This document shows, in pieces, positions 1-9,505 of a stretch of 64,000 bases of DNA. Both the position numbers and the translations under genes were made by a program. Every line of letters starts with the position of its first letter. Position 1 is the stretch's first letter. The notes beneath the pieces are model-generated. The model was not told where the DNA came from and ran no database searches. It worked only from the letters and a program-made list of their open reading frames with translations. Origin of the DNA: Bradyrhizobium sp. AZCC 2262 (lineage in GTDB: Bacteria > Pseudomonadota > Alphaproteobacteria > Rhizobiales > Xanthobacteraceae); the NCBI RefSeq assembly GCF_036924535.1, contig NZ_JAZHRT010000001.1:7874001-7938000 (forward strand), in the 5' to 3' direction.

Positions 1-381
1 AATCCCGACATCCTCAAGGCCAGCCGCAAGAAGCGCATCGCCGCCGGCGCCGGCCTGGAGGTCCAGGAAGTCAACAAGCTGCTCAAGATGCACCGGAACA
101 TGGCCGACATGATGAAGGCCATGGGCTCGGGCAAGCGCGGCCCGATGGCCGGCATCGCACAGGCGATGGGCTTTGGCGGCGGCATGAAGCCGCCTTCGGC
201 CGAAGAGATGAAGGCGATGGCGGAGAAGATGCAGGGCGGCGCCGGAGGCGGCCTGCCCCAGTTGCCCAAGGATCTTCCCGTTGGCCTTCGTCAGGGACTG
301 CCGAATGTACCAGGCCTCACGGGACTCAGCGGCAAGCCGACCTTGCCCGGCCTTGGCGGCTTCCCGGGGAAGAAGAAATGA
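1..381 (+). CDS. ffh: Signal recognition particle protein Ffh, C-terminal part
   Basis: The frame is open from base 1, so this is the 3' end of a gene beginning outside the window. The visible 126 residues are the methionine-rich M domain that binds signal sequences and 4.5S RNA: SRKKRIAAGAGLEVQEVN near the window edge is the typical M-domain helix, followed by many Met residues and a Gly/Pro/Leu tail. Ffh is the GTPase that targets nascent membrane proteins to FtsY; its G domain is not visible here. The following rpsP-rimM-trmD-rplS order is the usual alphaproteobacterial neighbourhood and supports the call. Confidence 0.93.
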   Translation, partial: NPDILKASRKKRIAAGAGLEVQEVNKLLKMHRNMADMMKAMGSGKRGPMAGIAQAMGFGGGMKPPSAEEMKAMAEKMQGGAGGGLPQLPKDLPVGLRQGLPNVPGLTGLSGKPTLPGLGGFPGKKK

Positions 382-398
382 CCTCTCGCCAACACGCG

Positions 399-502
399 CC
401 GTCATCGTCCGCGAAGGCGGACGATCCAGTACGCCGCGCTCCCTCAGTTCAATCGCTAATGCCTGCGATTACTGGATGCCCCGCCTTCGCGGGGCATGAC
501 GG
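399..502. repeat. Palindromic intergenic repeat
   Basis: Two arms, GTCATCGTCCGCGAAGGCGG and its imperfect inverse CCGCCTTCGCGGGGCATGAC, flank a short centre that itself contains CCAGTA/TACTGG. The whole element can fold into one long stem between ffh and rpsP. It belongs to the class of mobile-looking palindromes that recurs across this window. Confidence 0.7.
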
Positions 503-580
503 GCGAGGCAGGGCCCTCTCGCAATGACGCCAATTCACATCGTTCACATCATTGAGTTTCGCATTCAACAGGAGAACCAA

Positions 581-913
581 ATGTCAGTCGTTATCCGCCT
601 CGCTCGCGCAGGCACCAAGAAGCGCCCGGTCTATCACGTCGTCGTCGCCGACTCGCGTTTTCCCCGCGATGGCCGCTTCATCGAGCGTCTCGGCCATTTC
701 AACCCGCTGCTGCCGAAGGACAATGAGTCGCGTCTGAAGCTCGACATGGACAAGGTGAAGTCCTGGCTCGCCAAGGGCGCGCAGCCGTCGGACCGCGTGA
801 CGCGCTTCCTGGATGCCGCTGGCATCGTCAAGCGTCCTGCCCGCAGCAATCCGGAAAAGGCCGTGCCGCGCAAGGAGCGCAAGGCGCGCGCCGAAGCCGC
901 CGCGAAGGCCTAA
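581..913 (+). CDS. rpsP: 30S ribosomal protein S16
   Basis: 110 residues, beginning [20 protein letters not shown], the canonical S16 N-terminus. S16 is a primary assembly protein of the 30S subunit. The ATG at 581 is preceded by AGGAGAA at good spacing; the in-frame start further upstream at 524 has no such site and would add an unrelated leader. The Lys/Ala/Arg-rich C-terminal tail makes it longer than the roughly 80-residue enterobacterial protein, as is common in alphaproteobacteria. First gene of the rpsP-rimM-trmD block. Confidence 0.97.
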   Translation: MSVVIRLARAGTKKRPVYHVVVADSRFPRDGRFIERLGHFNPLLPKDNESRLKLDMDKVKSWLAKGAQPSDRVTRFLDAAGIVKRPARSNPEKAVPRKERKARAEAAAKA

Positions 914-932
914 GACATAGCGGCGCACGACG

Positions 933-1457
933 GTGGCAGCACCGATTTGCGTCGCCCGAATCGGCGCCGCGCATGGCGTGCGCGGCGCGGTGAAACTGTG
1001 GACGTTCACCGAAGATCCGCTGGCCGTAAAACATTACGGTCCGCTGATGACCAGGGACGGCGCGCGCCAGTTCGAGGTGACGCATGTCCGCGAGGCCAGG
1101 GATCATCTGGTGGCGACGCTGAAGGGTATCGCCACCCGCGAGGACGCCGAACGGCTCAACGGCATCGAGCTCTATATCGCGCGCGAAAAGCTGCCCGAGA
1201 CCGACGACGACGAATATTATCATGCGGACCTGATCGGACTTGCGGCGGTCAATGCCTTGAACGAGCCGCTCGGCCGCGTCACCGCGATTCATAATTTCGG
1301 CGCCGGCGACATCATCGAGATCGCGCCGCCGCAAGGGCCGACCATGCTGCTGCCGTTCACCAATGCGGTGGTGCCGACCGTCGATCTCACCGGCGGCCGC
1401 GTGGTGATCGAGCTGCCGCAGGAAATCGAAGGCGACGACGCCCCGACGCTCACGTGA
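933..1457 (+). CDS. rimM: 16S rRNA processing protein RimM
   Basis: 174 residues starting at GTG 933, with [20 protein letters not shown] as the conserved RimM N-domain and a C-terminal PRC-barrel ([20 protein letters not shown]). RimM assists maturation of the 30S head and binds S19. It lies 19 bases after rpsP and 10 bases before trmD, so the three are probably one transcript. No ATG is available near the conserved N-terminus, hence the GTG start; the ribosome binding site is weak. Confidence 0.95.
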   Translation: MAAPICVARIGAAHGVRGAVKLWTFTEDPLAVKHYGPLMTRDGARQFEVTHVREARDHLVATLKGIATREDAERLNGIELYIAREKLPETDDDEYYHADLIGLAAVNALNEPLGRVTAIHNFGAGDIIEIAPPQGPTMLLPFTNAVVPTVDLTGGRVVIELPQEIEGDDAPTLT

Positions 1458-1467
1458 TGGGTTTGAT

Positions 1468-2187
1468 ATGACCTGGCGCGCCACGGTTCTCACGCTTTTT
1501 CCCGAGATGTTTCCCGGGCCGCTCGGCGTCAGCCTGGCGGGTAAAGCGCTGACATCAGGCCTGTGGTCACTGGAAGCGCGCGACATCAGGGATTCCGCCA
1601 CCGATCGCCATCGCAGCGTCGATGACACTCCGGCCGGCGGTGGTCCGGGCATGGTGCTGCGGGCCGACGTGCTGGCGGCGGCGATCGATGCCGCGGATAT
1701 CGATCAAAGCCGTCCGCGCCTCCTGATGAGCCCGCGGGGTCGGCCATTGACCCAGTCGCAGATTAGGGAACTCGCCGCCGGGCCCGGCCCCCTGGTCGTC
1801 TGCGGCCGGTTCGAGGGGGTCGATCAGCGGGTGATCGAGGCACGGCACCTCGAGGAGGTCTCGATCGGGGATTATGTGCTGTCGGGTGGCGAGATCGCCG
1901 CGATGGCGCTGATCGACGCCTGCGTGCGGCTTTTGCCGGGCGTGATGGGCAAACAGGCCTCGGGCGAGGACGAAAGCTTCTCCGAAGGACTACTGGAATA
2001 CCCCCAATTCACTCGCCCGCAGGAGTTCGAGGGCCGCGGTATCCCGGAAATCCTGATCTCCGGCGACCATGCCAAGGTGGCGGCGTGGCGAAAGGCCGAA
2101 GCCGAGGCCCTGACCCGGGCGCGGCGGCCGGATTTGTGGGCCAATAGGTCCGGCCAAAAAGCCACAAAAAGCACGACAGACGGGTGA
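1468..2187 (+). CDS. trmD: tRNA (guanine37-N1)-methyltransferase
   Basis: 239 residues of the SPOUT-family TrmD enzyme, which uses S-adenosylmethionine to methylate G37 next to the anticodon and so prevents frameshifting. The trefoil-knot AdoMet site is visible as [21 protein letters not shown] and [22 protein letters not shown] 1468 follows closely on rimM. Length and motifs are normal. Confidence 0.97.
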   Translation: MTWRATVLTLFPEMFPGPLGVSLAGKALTSGLWSLEARDIRDSATDRHRSVDDTPAGGGPGMVLRADVLAAAIDAADIDQSRPRLLMSPRGRPLTQSQIRELAAGPGPLVVCGRFEGVDQRVIEARHLEEVSIGDYVLSGGEIAAMALIDACVRLLPGVMGKQASGEDESFSEGLLEYPQFTRPQEFEGRGIPEILISGDHAKVAAWRKAEAEALTRARRPDLWANRSGQKATKSTTDG

Positions 2188-2230
2188 CAAGCGTGGCCCG
2201 ATGCCTTATACGAGCGCCAAATCCGCGCAC

Positions 2231-2344
2231 GCGCATTTTCAGGCAAAGTGGATTCCGGTTTGCCGTCCGAAAATGCGCTAACTAGTTATAAGTGCGCGTA
2301 TTCTATTCGCAAAACCGGTATCCACTTTTGCGGAATACGCGCTA
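2231..2344. repeat. Two head-to-head palindromic repeats between trmD and rplS
   Basis: Unit 1 (2231-2278) is bounded by GCGCATTTTC and GAAAATGCGC and contains AAAGTGGATTCCGGTTT. Unit 2 (2294-2342) is bounded by GCGCGTATTC and GAATACGCGC and contains AAACCGGTATCCACTTT, the same core inverted. The AAGTGGATACCGGTTT core is shared with copies near 15.2 kb and 62.7-62.9 kb. Confidence 0.8.
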
Positions 2345-2401
2345 CAGGATAGATGGACGTCGCGCAGCCCGCTGCCGGGCGCGCCGCCGATGGAGATTTC
2401 A

Positions 2402-2782
2402 ATGAACCTCATTCAACAGCTCGAAAAAGAGCAATTCGAAAAACTGTCGGCGACCAAGTCGATCCCGGAATTCGGGCCCGGTGACACCGTGATCGTCAAC
2501 GTCAAGGTGGTCGAAGGCGAGCGCACCCGCGTGCAGGCCTATGAAGGCGTCTGCATCGGCCGTTCCGGCGGCGGGCTCAACGAGAGCTTTACCGTCCGCA
2601 AGATTTCCTACGGCGAAGGCGTGGAGCGCGTATTCCCCGTGATGTCGCCGATGATCGACTCGATCAAGGTGGTGCGCCGCGGCAAGGTGCGTCGCGCCAA
2701 GCTGTATTATCTGCGCCAGTTGCGCGGCAAGTCGGCCCGCATCGTCGAGAAGCAGGACCGCGCGACCGCCGTCGGCGAGTAA
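2402..2782 (+). CDS. rplS: 50S ribosomal protein L19
   Basis: 126 residues, starting [15 protein letters not shown]; the central [20 protein letters not shown] and [32 protein letters not shown] segments are diagnostic of L19, which sits at the 30S-50S interface. ATG 2402 is preferred to ATG 2390 because it matches the family N-terminus and has the purine stretch TGGAGAT upstream. A strong terminator follows. Confidence 0.97.
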   Translation: MNLIQQLEKEQFEKLSATKSIPEFGPGDTVIVNVKVVEGERTRVQAYEGVCIGRSGGGLNESFTVRKISYGEGVERVFPVMSPMIDSIKVVRRGKVRRAKLYYLRQLRGKSARIVEKQDRATAVGE

Positions 2783-2806
2783 ATTCCATCCTTCTCCGGA
2801 TGTGAC

Positions 2807-2837
2807 CAAAAGCGCGGGCTCATCCCCGCGCTTTTTT
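2807..2837 (+). terminator. Rho-independent terminator of rplS
   Basis: Stem AGCGCGGG/CCCGCGCT with a short loop, followed by six T residues, 25 bases after the rplS stop. Confidence 0.9.
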
Positions 2838-3121
2838 GTTGAGCCATACCTATCTGGACAATGCCCCTGCCCAATCGATTGATTGTGGCAGGTATGGGCC
2901 CTGTGTTAGAAATTTAGAATGGTTCCGGATCAAGCAAGCCAGCCCTGCCAGCGCGTCGTGATCGACGATCGCTCGCGGCTGCCCGGCCGGTTCTTCGGAC
3001 GGTTCGCGACGTCGGCGACGTCAGAGCTTACGCGCGCAGCTTGATGCTGCGCCGACGTTCGTTGCTCGCGCGTAACCGCGCCTGACCGCCCACACAGAAT
3101 TTTCTTTTGGAGCTGACGCTC
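2838..3121 (+). promoter_or_regulatory. leuC upstream region
   Basis: About 280 bases between the rplS terminator and leuC without a normal gene. It holds an inverted repeat CCATACCT (2844-2851) / AGGTATGG (2890-2897), a GACGTC-GGC-GACGTC near-palindrome around 3008-3022, TTACGCGCG (about 3029) able to pair with CGCGCGTAA (about 3067), and a 13-codon open frame at 3044-3085. The promoter could not be placed with confidence. Confidence 0.4.
3044..3085 (+). CDS. Possible leader peptide upstream of leuC
   Basis: ATG to TGA, 13 residues, MLRRRSLLARNRA, ending 36 bases before the leuC ATG. Three of 13 residues are Leu and five Arg; the frame spans one arm of a possible hairpin (CGCGCGTAA pairing with TTACGCGCG upstream). 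A leucine-responsive leader would make sense before leuC, but there is no clear ribosome binding site and no obvious terminator/antiterminator pair. Arginine enrichment argues equally for chance or for another signal. Confidence 0.25.
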   Translation: MLRRRSLLARNRA

Positions 3122-4528
<1,407 letters not shown>

Positions 4529-4627
4529 CCCTCCTTTGCCTAGATAGCGAGGCGTTCCTGAAACGTCTCCTTAAGGCACCGGGTGCAGAGTGGACCCTTG
4601 CGAAGACCCTTCGCGAGGGAGCCTGCC

Positions 4628-4840
4628 GTGGCGGACAAGCCTGAATTTGTCGATATGATCAGCGAGGCGACGAAGCAGGTGCGACGCCGCACGACGCCGC
4701 GTATCGTTGACCTTCTGCCCATCGCCACCAAGGAAACCTCGCGCCTCAGCCATTGGCCGCCGGATCACTGGGAACAGTGGCGGATGGAGACGCTGACGCC
4801 GTGGCGAATCAAGCCGTGGCGCGGCAAGGATTGGGTTTGA
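4628..4840 (+). CDS. Small hypothetical protein
   Basis: About 70 residues from GTG 4628 (VADKPEFVDMISEATKQ), preceded by GAGGGA. An earlier in-frame GTG at 4583 would add 15 residues but lacks a good ribosome site. The protein is soluble, with a Trp-rich C-terminus (HWPPDHWEQWRME, PWRIKPWRGKDWV). No family is recognised. A bidirectional terminator follows it. Confidence 0.6.
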   Translation: MADKPEFVDMISEATKQVRRRTTPRIVDLLPIATKETSRLSHWPPDHWEQWRMETLTPWRIKPWRGKDWV

Positions 4841-4866
4841 ACCGGCAGCGTTCGTTGCATTGAAGA

Positions 4867-4894
4867 AAACAGGCGCCCGATCGGGCGCCTGTTT
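4867..4894. terminator. Bidirectional terminator
   Basis: Perfect inverted repeat AAACAGGCGCCCGA/TCGGGCGCCTGTTT between two convergent genes (ends 4840 on + and 4906 on -). Confidence 0.85.
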
Positions 4895-4905
4895 CATTTC
4901 GTCGC

Positions 4906-5502
4906 TCACCAATAGCGATATCCGTAGTGGCGAACGCGCCAGTGGTGACGATACCACGGACGATAGCGGCAGATCTTGCGCGGCCCGTAATAGGTCCAGA
5001 TCACGCGGCAGTAGCGGTGCCGGTAGCCATAGTAATACGGGTAGCTGTAATAGCGCGACGCGTAGAACCGCCGATGGAAGTGATGACGGTGGTAGAAGTG
5101 CGGCCGGTGATAGACGTGGCGATACCCGTAGCGATAGCCGCCGCCCCGGAAGACGGGCGCGGCACGGAAGCCGCCCCGGTGGATTGCCATGCCGCCGCCT
5201 CTGAATCCACCGCCATGAAACCCGCCACCGCGGAAGCCACCGCCATGGAAACCACCACCGCCGCCTCCGCGAAAACCGCCGCCTCCACCACCGCGGAAAC
5301 CACCACCGCCGCCGCCATGACCGCCATGCCGGACTTCGGTCGTCAAATCGTCGGTTGCAAATTTTGCTGAAGGCGCTGTGCCGGGACTCGCAAGCGAGAG
5401 CGCTTCGGCGCGCTGTTGTGATGCGGCTGCGAACGCAAGCAGGGCCGCAGCCGTTACGCCCAGACGGCGGACAAGGCCGCGTCCGGGATCGGATATCGCC
5501 AT
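4906..5502 (-). CDS. Secreted Gly/His/Tyr-rich protein
   Basis: 198 residues. A signal peptide (RRLGVTAAALLAFAAASQQR, cleavage near AEA) is followed by the segment ALSLASPGTAPSAKFATDD, then TTEVRHGGHGG, a poly-Gly block with FRGGG and FHGGG units (about residues 60-115) and a C-terminal half rich in Tyr, His and Arg. Low complexity and export suggest an envelope or extracellular structural or metal-binding role; none is established. It shares the ALSL...PG...TTEV segment with the gene at 6135-6386 and is probably its paralogue. Antisense frames here are artefacts of the GC-rich repeats. Confidence 0.8.
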   Translation of the reverse strand: MAISDPGRGLVRRLGVTAAALLAFAAASQQRAEALSLASPGTAPSAKFATDDLTTEVRHGGHGGGGGGFRGGGGGGFRGGGGGGFHGGGFRGGGFHGGGFRGGGMAIHRGGFRAAPVFRGGGYRYGYRHVYHRPHFYHRHHFHRRFYASRYYSYPYYYGYRHRYCRVIWTYYGPRKICRYRPWYRHHWRVRHYGYRYW

Positions 5503-5708
5503 GGATGAATCTCCCTAACCGGCGACGGCGCGCCCTCAACCGCTCTGCGGCCGATCCCCGTCGCGTTTCTTTGCGGTCGCTCCCGACATGACGTTAGAGA
5601 CAGGCTCGTGAACGCGCCATGAATGCATCGACCGCAAAGATGAACGCGCAGGAGAAGACACAAGAGAAAGCGCAAAAGAGATTTGCGGCTGAGCGAAGTT
5701 GTGCACGC

Positions 5709-6002
5709 TCACCACCAGGCCGGACCAAACCCGATGCCGAAGGTGAACGGCGCCGGCGCGTAATAGGGATACGGCCGATAGTAGACTGGCCGGTTGTAGT
5801 AGTAGGAACCGTAGTACGGACGAGAATAGCCGTAGTGACCATAATGGCGCCTGACATAACGATGCGCGCTGAAATCGGTGGCATCGGATGCGCCGGCGCT
5901 CTGCGCCTTCGCCTGTGGCGCCGCGGCGACCGGGCTGATCGCGGCCTGCCCGCCGACTGCGAGCGCGCCTGCGACAAACGCTGCCCCGATCAAGCTCCTC
6001 AT
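5709..6002 (-). CDS. Small secreted Tyr-rich protein
   Basis: 97 residues from ATG at 6002, preceded on the minus strand by GAGAGGAG. Signal peptide MRSLIGAAFVAGALAVGGQA; mature part begins with an Ala/Gln/Ser spacer and continues as Tyr/Arg/His/Pro-rich sequence (HRYVRRHYGHYGYSRPYYG). A longer frame to 6134 would read through the terminator at 6084-6108, so the short start is preferred. Middle member of three similar minus-strand genes. Confidence 0.75.
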   Translation of the reverse strand: MRSLIGAAFVAGALAVGGQAAISPVAAAPQAKAQSAGASDATDFSAHRYVRRHYGHYGYSRPYYGSYYYNRPVYYRPYPYYAPAPFTFGIGFGPAWW

Positions 6003-6083
6003 GACGGACTCCTCTCGTTGATCCAGATGACAGAGATAACGGGCGGCAATCTCGCCAGTTTCAAGGCACCCCTTCAAATCGAA

Positions 6084-6108
6084 ACAGGCCCGCAATGAAC
6101 GGGCCTGT
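6084..6108 (-). terminator. Terminator downstream of the His-rich gene
   Basis: ACAGGCCCG/CGGGCCTGT with a seven-base loop; read on the minus strand it is followed by TTTCGATTT, as expected for the gene ending at 6135. Confidence 0.7.
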
Positions 6109-6134
6109 GCGATATCCGCACCGAGTTGCCGCAC

Positions 6135-6386
6135 TTACCAGCGGCGCCAGTGACGGTGATGGTGGTGGCGATGATGATGGTGCCAGCGGTGCCACCGATG
6201 ATGGTGATGATGTCGCCAATGCACTTCCGTTGTCGCCAGCCGGGCATCCTCCTGAACCGCCGCGGCGGCGCCGGGATTGCTGAGCGACAGCGCATTGGCG
6301 CGCTCGGCTGGAGCTGCGAGCACGAGCAACGCGCCAACGGCGGCGAGCCCAAAAACCTTCGTGACAAGAACTTTCGTGAACTGCAT
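6135..6386 (-). CDS. Small secreted His/Trp-rich protein
   Basis: 83 residues from the ATG at 6386 (AAGGAGAG upstream on the minus strand). Signal peptide MQFTKVLVTKVFGLAAVGAL, then ANALSLSNPGAAAAVQEDAR and TTEVHWRHHHHHRWHRW: the C-terminal 30 residues are almost only His, Arg and Trp. Such a tail could bind Ni, Cu or Zn, but this is inference. The ALSLxNPGxA...TTEV motif links it to the gene at 4906-5502. Confidence 0.75.
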   Translation of the reverse strand: MQFTKVLVTKVFGLAAVGALLVLAAPAERANALSLSNPGAAAAVQEDARLATTEVHWRHHHHHRWHRWHHHHRHHHHRHWRRW

Positions 6387-6602
6387 GAATGCTCTCCTTG
6401 GGTCGGGTGGCACGTCTGCGCCGAATCGCTCGCCGCAACGCTGCACGCAAGCTGAAGCCAGCGACTTGAATGGGCCGTGAATGAATGCGCCACGAAGATG
6501 AACGCAAACAGCACGCGACGCGGTTTTAAAATTTTCCCGCGCCCCGAACCCGGCGTAGACTGCCGCCGTATCTTCGACAGCGCCTTCTGTATGGAGATTT
6601 CC

Positions 6603-6836
6603 ATGACATCATTTCGCACGCGCACTGCAATATCGCGGGCAGCGCCGGCGGTGACCTCAATCGCTGCCGCAGCGTGGAGCAGTGCCGCGCTGGCGTCGCA
6701 AGGACCCGGCGGCGGCATTGGAACCGCAAGCCCCCTCACCCAGACGGTGATGGCCGTTCTCGTCTATGGCATGTCGGCGATCATCGTCGGCGCCGGATTG
6801 ATCGTCGCGGTGCTCAGGCGCCAACGCGCAAGCTAG
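6603..6836 (+). CDS. Small membrane protein
   Basis: 77 residues from ATG 6603, preceded by GGAGA. An Arg-bearing N-terminus runs into a signal-like stretch (VTSIAAAAWSSAALA), then a Gly-rich linker and a C-terminal membrane helix (TVMAVLVYGMSAIIVGAGLIVAVL) ending RRQRAS. No family recognised. Its stop codon overlaps the stop codon of the convergent gene at 6833. Confidence 0.6.
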   Translation: MTSFRTRTAISRAAPAVTSIAAAAWSSAALASQGPGGGIGTASPLTQTVMAVLVYGMSAIIVGAGLIVAVLRRQRAS

Positions 6837-7159
6837 CCCGGACGCCAGTAGCAGTTCATGCGCGGGGTGATCACCGTGCCGCTCGGCCGGTACTCCTGCA
6901 CGTAATGCGCGGTGCAGTCGCGCACGGCGTTGGGACCGGGGTTGTAGCGCGGGTAGACGTCAGGCACCCATTCCTCCTGGCGATAGATCGGCACTCGCCG
7001 CAACGGCCGCCGCCGCTGCGCGGACAGATCCGTGACGGCCGGCTTCGGCGCTGCCGCGACCCGCAGCTCCAGCGATACCGTCTGCGCCTGCGCCATCGTA
7101 CCGGGCAGCAACATTCCGGCAAAAGCAGCCCAAATTGCAACCGTCACAATCTGCTTCAT
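6833..7159 (-). CDS. Small secreted protein of unknown function
   Basis: 108 residues from the ATG at 7159. Signal peptide MKQIVTVAIWAAFAGMLLPG with cleavage near AQA. The mature protein is basic (SAQRRRPLRRVP) and carries two Cys (RDCTAHYVQ and MNCYWRPG) that could form a disulfide in the periplasm. It converges on the gene ending at 6836, sharing four bases. No family recognised. Confidence 0.7.
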   Translation of the reverse strand: MKQIVTVAIWAAFAGMLLPGTMAQAQTVSLELRVAAAPKPAVTDLSAQRRRPLRRVPIYRQEEWVPDVYPRYNPGPNAVRDCTAHYVQEYRPSGTVITPRMNCYWRPG

Positions 7160-7269
7160 CTTACGTCCACCCACGCCTGATATCCCCCGTACGGTCCCCG
7201 ATTGGCGCGCCGAGGTCAACTCGCAAAACCAGGATGCGCACGGGTACAACACACGCTAAATACGTCCTG

Positions 7270-7668
7270 ATGTGGACCGAAGCAAAAGCCCCCTCGCTCG
7301 CCGAAATGGAAGCCATGGCGCATGAGGTGTTCGAGCGCCTGCCGAAGGGATTTCGAACGCTTTGCGAGGGCGTGATCATCCGTGTCGACGATTTTCCGAC
7401 CGACGAAGTCCTGGACGAGATGGAGGCTCAAAGCGAATTCGACCTGCTCGGGCTATTCCAGGGCGTGGGCCTGCCGCAGCAGAGCAATCAGGACATCGCC
7501 CGCCTGCCCAACATGGTCTGGCTCTACCGGCGGCCGATCCTCGATTACTGGGCCGAGCATGAGGAATCGCTGGGCCACATCGTCCGCCATGTCCTGATCC
7601 ACGAGATCGGGCACCATTTTGGGCTATCGGACGCCGATATGGAGGCGATCGAGGCTGATGCGGGCTAG
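7270..7668 (+). CDS. Zincin-like metallopeptidase family protein
   Basis: 132 residues from ATG 7270 ([17 protein letters not shown]); an earlier ATG at 7234 is possible and neither has a clear ribosome site. The C-terminal [17 protein letters not shown] contains HExxHxxxxx, the zinc site of the small zincin family (Pfam Zincin_1 by motif and length). No signal peptide, so probably cytoplasmic. Substrate unknown. Lies 86 bases upstream of leuD. Confidence 0.85.
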   Translation: MWTEAKAPSLAEMEAMAHEVFERLPKGFRTLCEGVIIRVDDFPTDEVLDEMEAQSEFDLLGLFQGVGLPQQSNQDIARLPNMVWLYRRPILDYWAEHEESLGHIVRHVLIHEIGHHFGLSDADMEAIEADAG

Positions 7669-7754
7669 GATTGCGTATTTGGGCCTTTTGCCGGGGCCAT
7701 ATTCGCGGTAAATCACTGGCCCTGTCCCATAATTTCAACCGGGAAGTGCGATCG

Positions 7755-8360
7755 ATGGAAAAGTTCACCACACTGGAAGGCGTAGCTGCCCCCCTGAAGA
7801 TCATCAATGTCGACACCGACATGATCATCCCGAAGCAGTATTTGAAGACCATCAAGCGCACCGGCCTTGGCAAGGGACTCTTCTCCGAGCAGCGCTACAT
7901 GGATGACGGCAGCGAGAACCCGGACTTCGTCCTCAACCAGCCGGCCTATCGCACCGCCAAGGTGCTGGTCGCCGGCGACAATTTCGGCTGCGGTTCGAGC
8001 CGCGAGCACGCGCCCTGGGCGCTGCTGGATTTCGGCATCCGCTGCGTGATCTCGACCTCGTTCGGCGACATCTTCTACAACAACTGCTTCAAGAACGGCA
8101 TTTTGCCGATCCGCGTCACCCAGGACGACCTCGACAAGCTGTTCGACGACGCCGAGCGCGGCGCCAACGCGACGCTGACCATCGATCTCGCCAACCAGGA
8201 GATCCGCGGTCCCGACGGCGGCAAGGTGAAGTTCGAGATCGACCCGTTCCGCAAGCACTGCCTGATGAATGGCCTCGACGATATCGGCCTGACCATGGAA
8301 AAGAAGTCGTCGATCGACGATTACGAGGCGAAGCTGAAGAAAGAGCGCGCCTGGGCCTGA
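7755..8360 (+). CDS. leuD: 3-isopropylmalate dehydratase small subunit
   Basis: 201 residues, [20 protein letters not shown], with the swivel-domain motif [21 protein letters not shown] that positions substrate for LeuC. The start at 7755 fits the family N-terminus; an upstream frame to 7671 would add unrelated residues. A terminator follows within 30 bases. Confidence 0.97.
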   Translation: MEKFTTLEGVAAPLKIINVDTDMIIPKQYLKTIKRTGLGKGLFSEQRYMDDGSENPDFVLNQPAYRTAKVLVAGDNFGCGSSREHAPWALLDFGIRCVISTSFGDIFYNNCFKNGILPIRVTQDDLDKLFDDAERGANATLTIDLANQEIRGPDGGKVKFEIDPFRKHCLMNGLDDIGLTMEKKSSIDDYEAKLKKERAWA

Positions 8361-8383
8361 TCGTGCTACCTGATTGTGTTACG

Positions 8384-8412
8384 AGAGCCCCGATCACATC
8401 GGGGCTCTTTCG
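8384..8412 (+). terminator. Terminator of leuD
   Basis: AGAGCCCCGAT...ATCGGGGCTCT stem followed by TTCGTT. Confidence 0.85.
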
Positions 8413-8431
8413 TTAAGCGGAGGCGACGCGG

Positions 8432-9220
8432 ATGCGGCCTGACGTCGTCACTTTCTGGCACGGCCGGCTCGATGGACTACGGCTGACCTGCCTGCGGTCG
8501 CAGGTCGCCGCTGGCCACAAGGTCACCGTCTACAGTTTCGATCCATTGCCGGGCCTGCCCGATGGTGTCGGCAATGCCGAGGCCGAGGCGATCCTGCCGC
8601 ACTCCTTTTCCGAACGGCTACGCCCGCCCGAGCCGGACGGAAGCTGGCGCGACTGGACCATTTTGCAGTTCAGCGATTTCTTCCGGATGCGGCTGATGGC
8701 CGAACGCGCCGGCCTGTGGCTCGACGCCGACGTGCTGTTGCTGAAGCCGATCGAGATCGATCCGGCAAAACCTTACTTCGCGTGGGAGCGCCGGCGCCAG
8801 CTCGGCAACTCGGTCTTGTACCTGCCTGCGAATGATCCGATCGTGCGGGCGTTCCAGGATCTGATGGAGCAGGAGGATCTGACGCCGGACTGGCTGGCGC
8901 TGCGTCACCGCCTCACCTTCATGCTGCGCCAGCTGCGACATCGATCGAGCCGCCTCTCGGACATCCGCGTAGCCATCTACGGCCCGGCCGCGATCACCGC
9001 GCTCGCGCGCCGTACGGGTGGATTGCAGCACGCACTGCCGAAGCAATCCTTCTATGCGGTTCACGCCGAGCCGAAACTGTTCTTCGAGCCGGCGGACTTT
9101 TCCGGCCTGCTCGCCGATCCCGAGATCGTCGGGCTGCACATCTCGCCGAAAGGCCGCGGCGGCGAAAAGCCGATTCCGGGGAGCCTTTATGCGTGGGCGG
9201 CGGGGAAATTTGGCTCGTAG
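8432..9220 (+). CDS. Glycosyltransferase with DXD motif (GT32-like)
   Basis: 262 residues. FFRMRLMAERAGLWLDADVLLL is the hallmark of the DXD sugar-transferase family (alpha-1,4-glycosyltransferase/GT32-like): the LDAD aspartates bind Mn-UDP-sugar. N-terminal TFWHG and the C-terminal AIYGPAAITAL also fit. No membrane segment. Donor and acceptor cannot be predicted; a role in surface polysaccharide is inference. ATG 8432 follows CGGAGGCGACGCGG. Confidence 0.8.
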   Translation: MRPDVVTFWHGRLDGLRLTCLRSQVAAGHKVTVYSFDPLPGLPDGVGNAEAEAILPHSFSERLRPPEPDGSWRDWTILQFSDFFRMRLMAERAGLWLDADVLLLKPIEIDPAKPYFAWERRRQLGNSVLYLPANDPIVRAFQDLMEQEDLTPDWLALRHRLTFMLRQLRHRSSRLSDIRVAIYGPAAITALARRTGGLQHALPKQSFYAVHAEPKLFFEPADFSGLLADPEIVGLHISPKGRGGEKPIPGSLYAWAAGKFGS

Positions 9221-9229
9221 CCGCAGCTC

Positions 9230-9372
9230 GCCTTCCCTTCTCCCCTTGTGGGAGAAGGTGCCGTAGCGAAGCGGAGGCGGATGAGGGGTTCTCTCCGCGG
9301 AGACAGGCCCCTCATCCATCTCGCTGCCGCTTCGCGTCAGCGATCCACCTTCTCCCACAAGGGGAGAAGGGA
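9230..9372. repeat. Palindromic intergenic repeat
   Basis: CCTTCTCCCCTTGTGGGAGA at the left is inverted as TCTCCCACAAGGGGAGAAGG at the right, with a second nested pair ATGAGGGG.../...CCCCTCAT. It fills most of the gap between two convergent genes. Confidence 0.8.
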
Positions 9373-9505
9373 CGGACCCCAATTTGAAAATATCGAAAAC
9401 AACCCCATGCAAAGTAGAATGGGGCCGGCCTCGCGGCGCTCAGGCCGGTTGCGTCCGGGGCGCGAGTTGGTCCGTTGTCGCGGCCCAATCCGATGCAACT
9501 TTGCT

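Noticed and set aside
4571..5539. 322-codon Arg/Pro-rich frame
   Set aside because: Arises from the poly-Gly coding stretch of the real gene in another frame.
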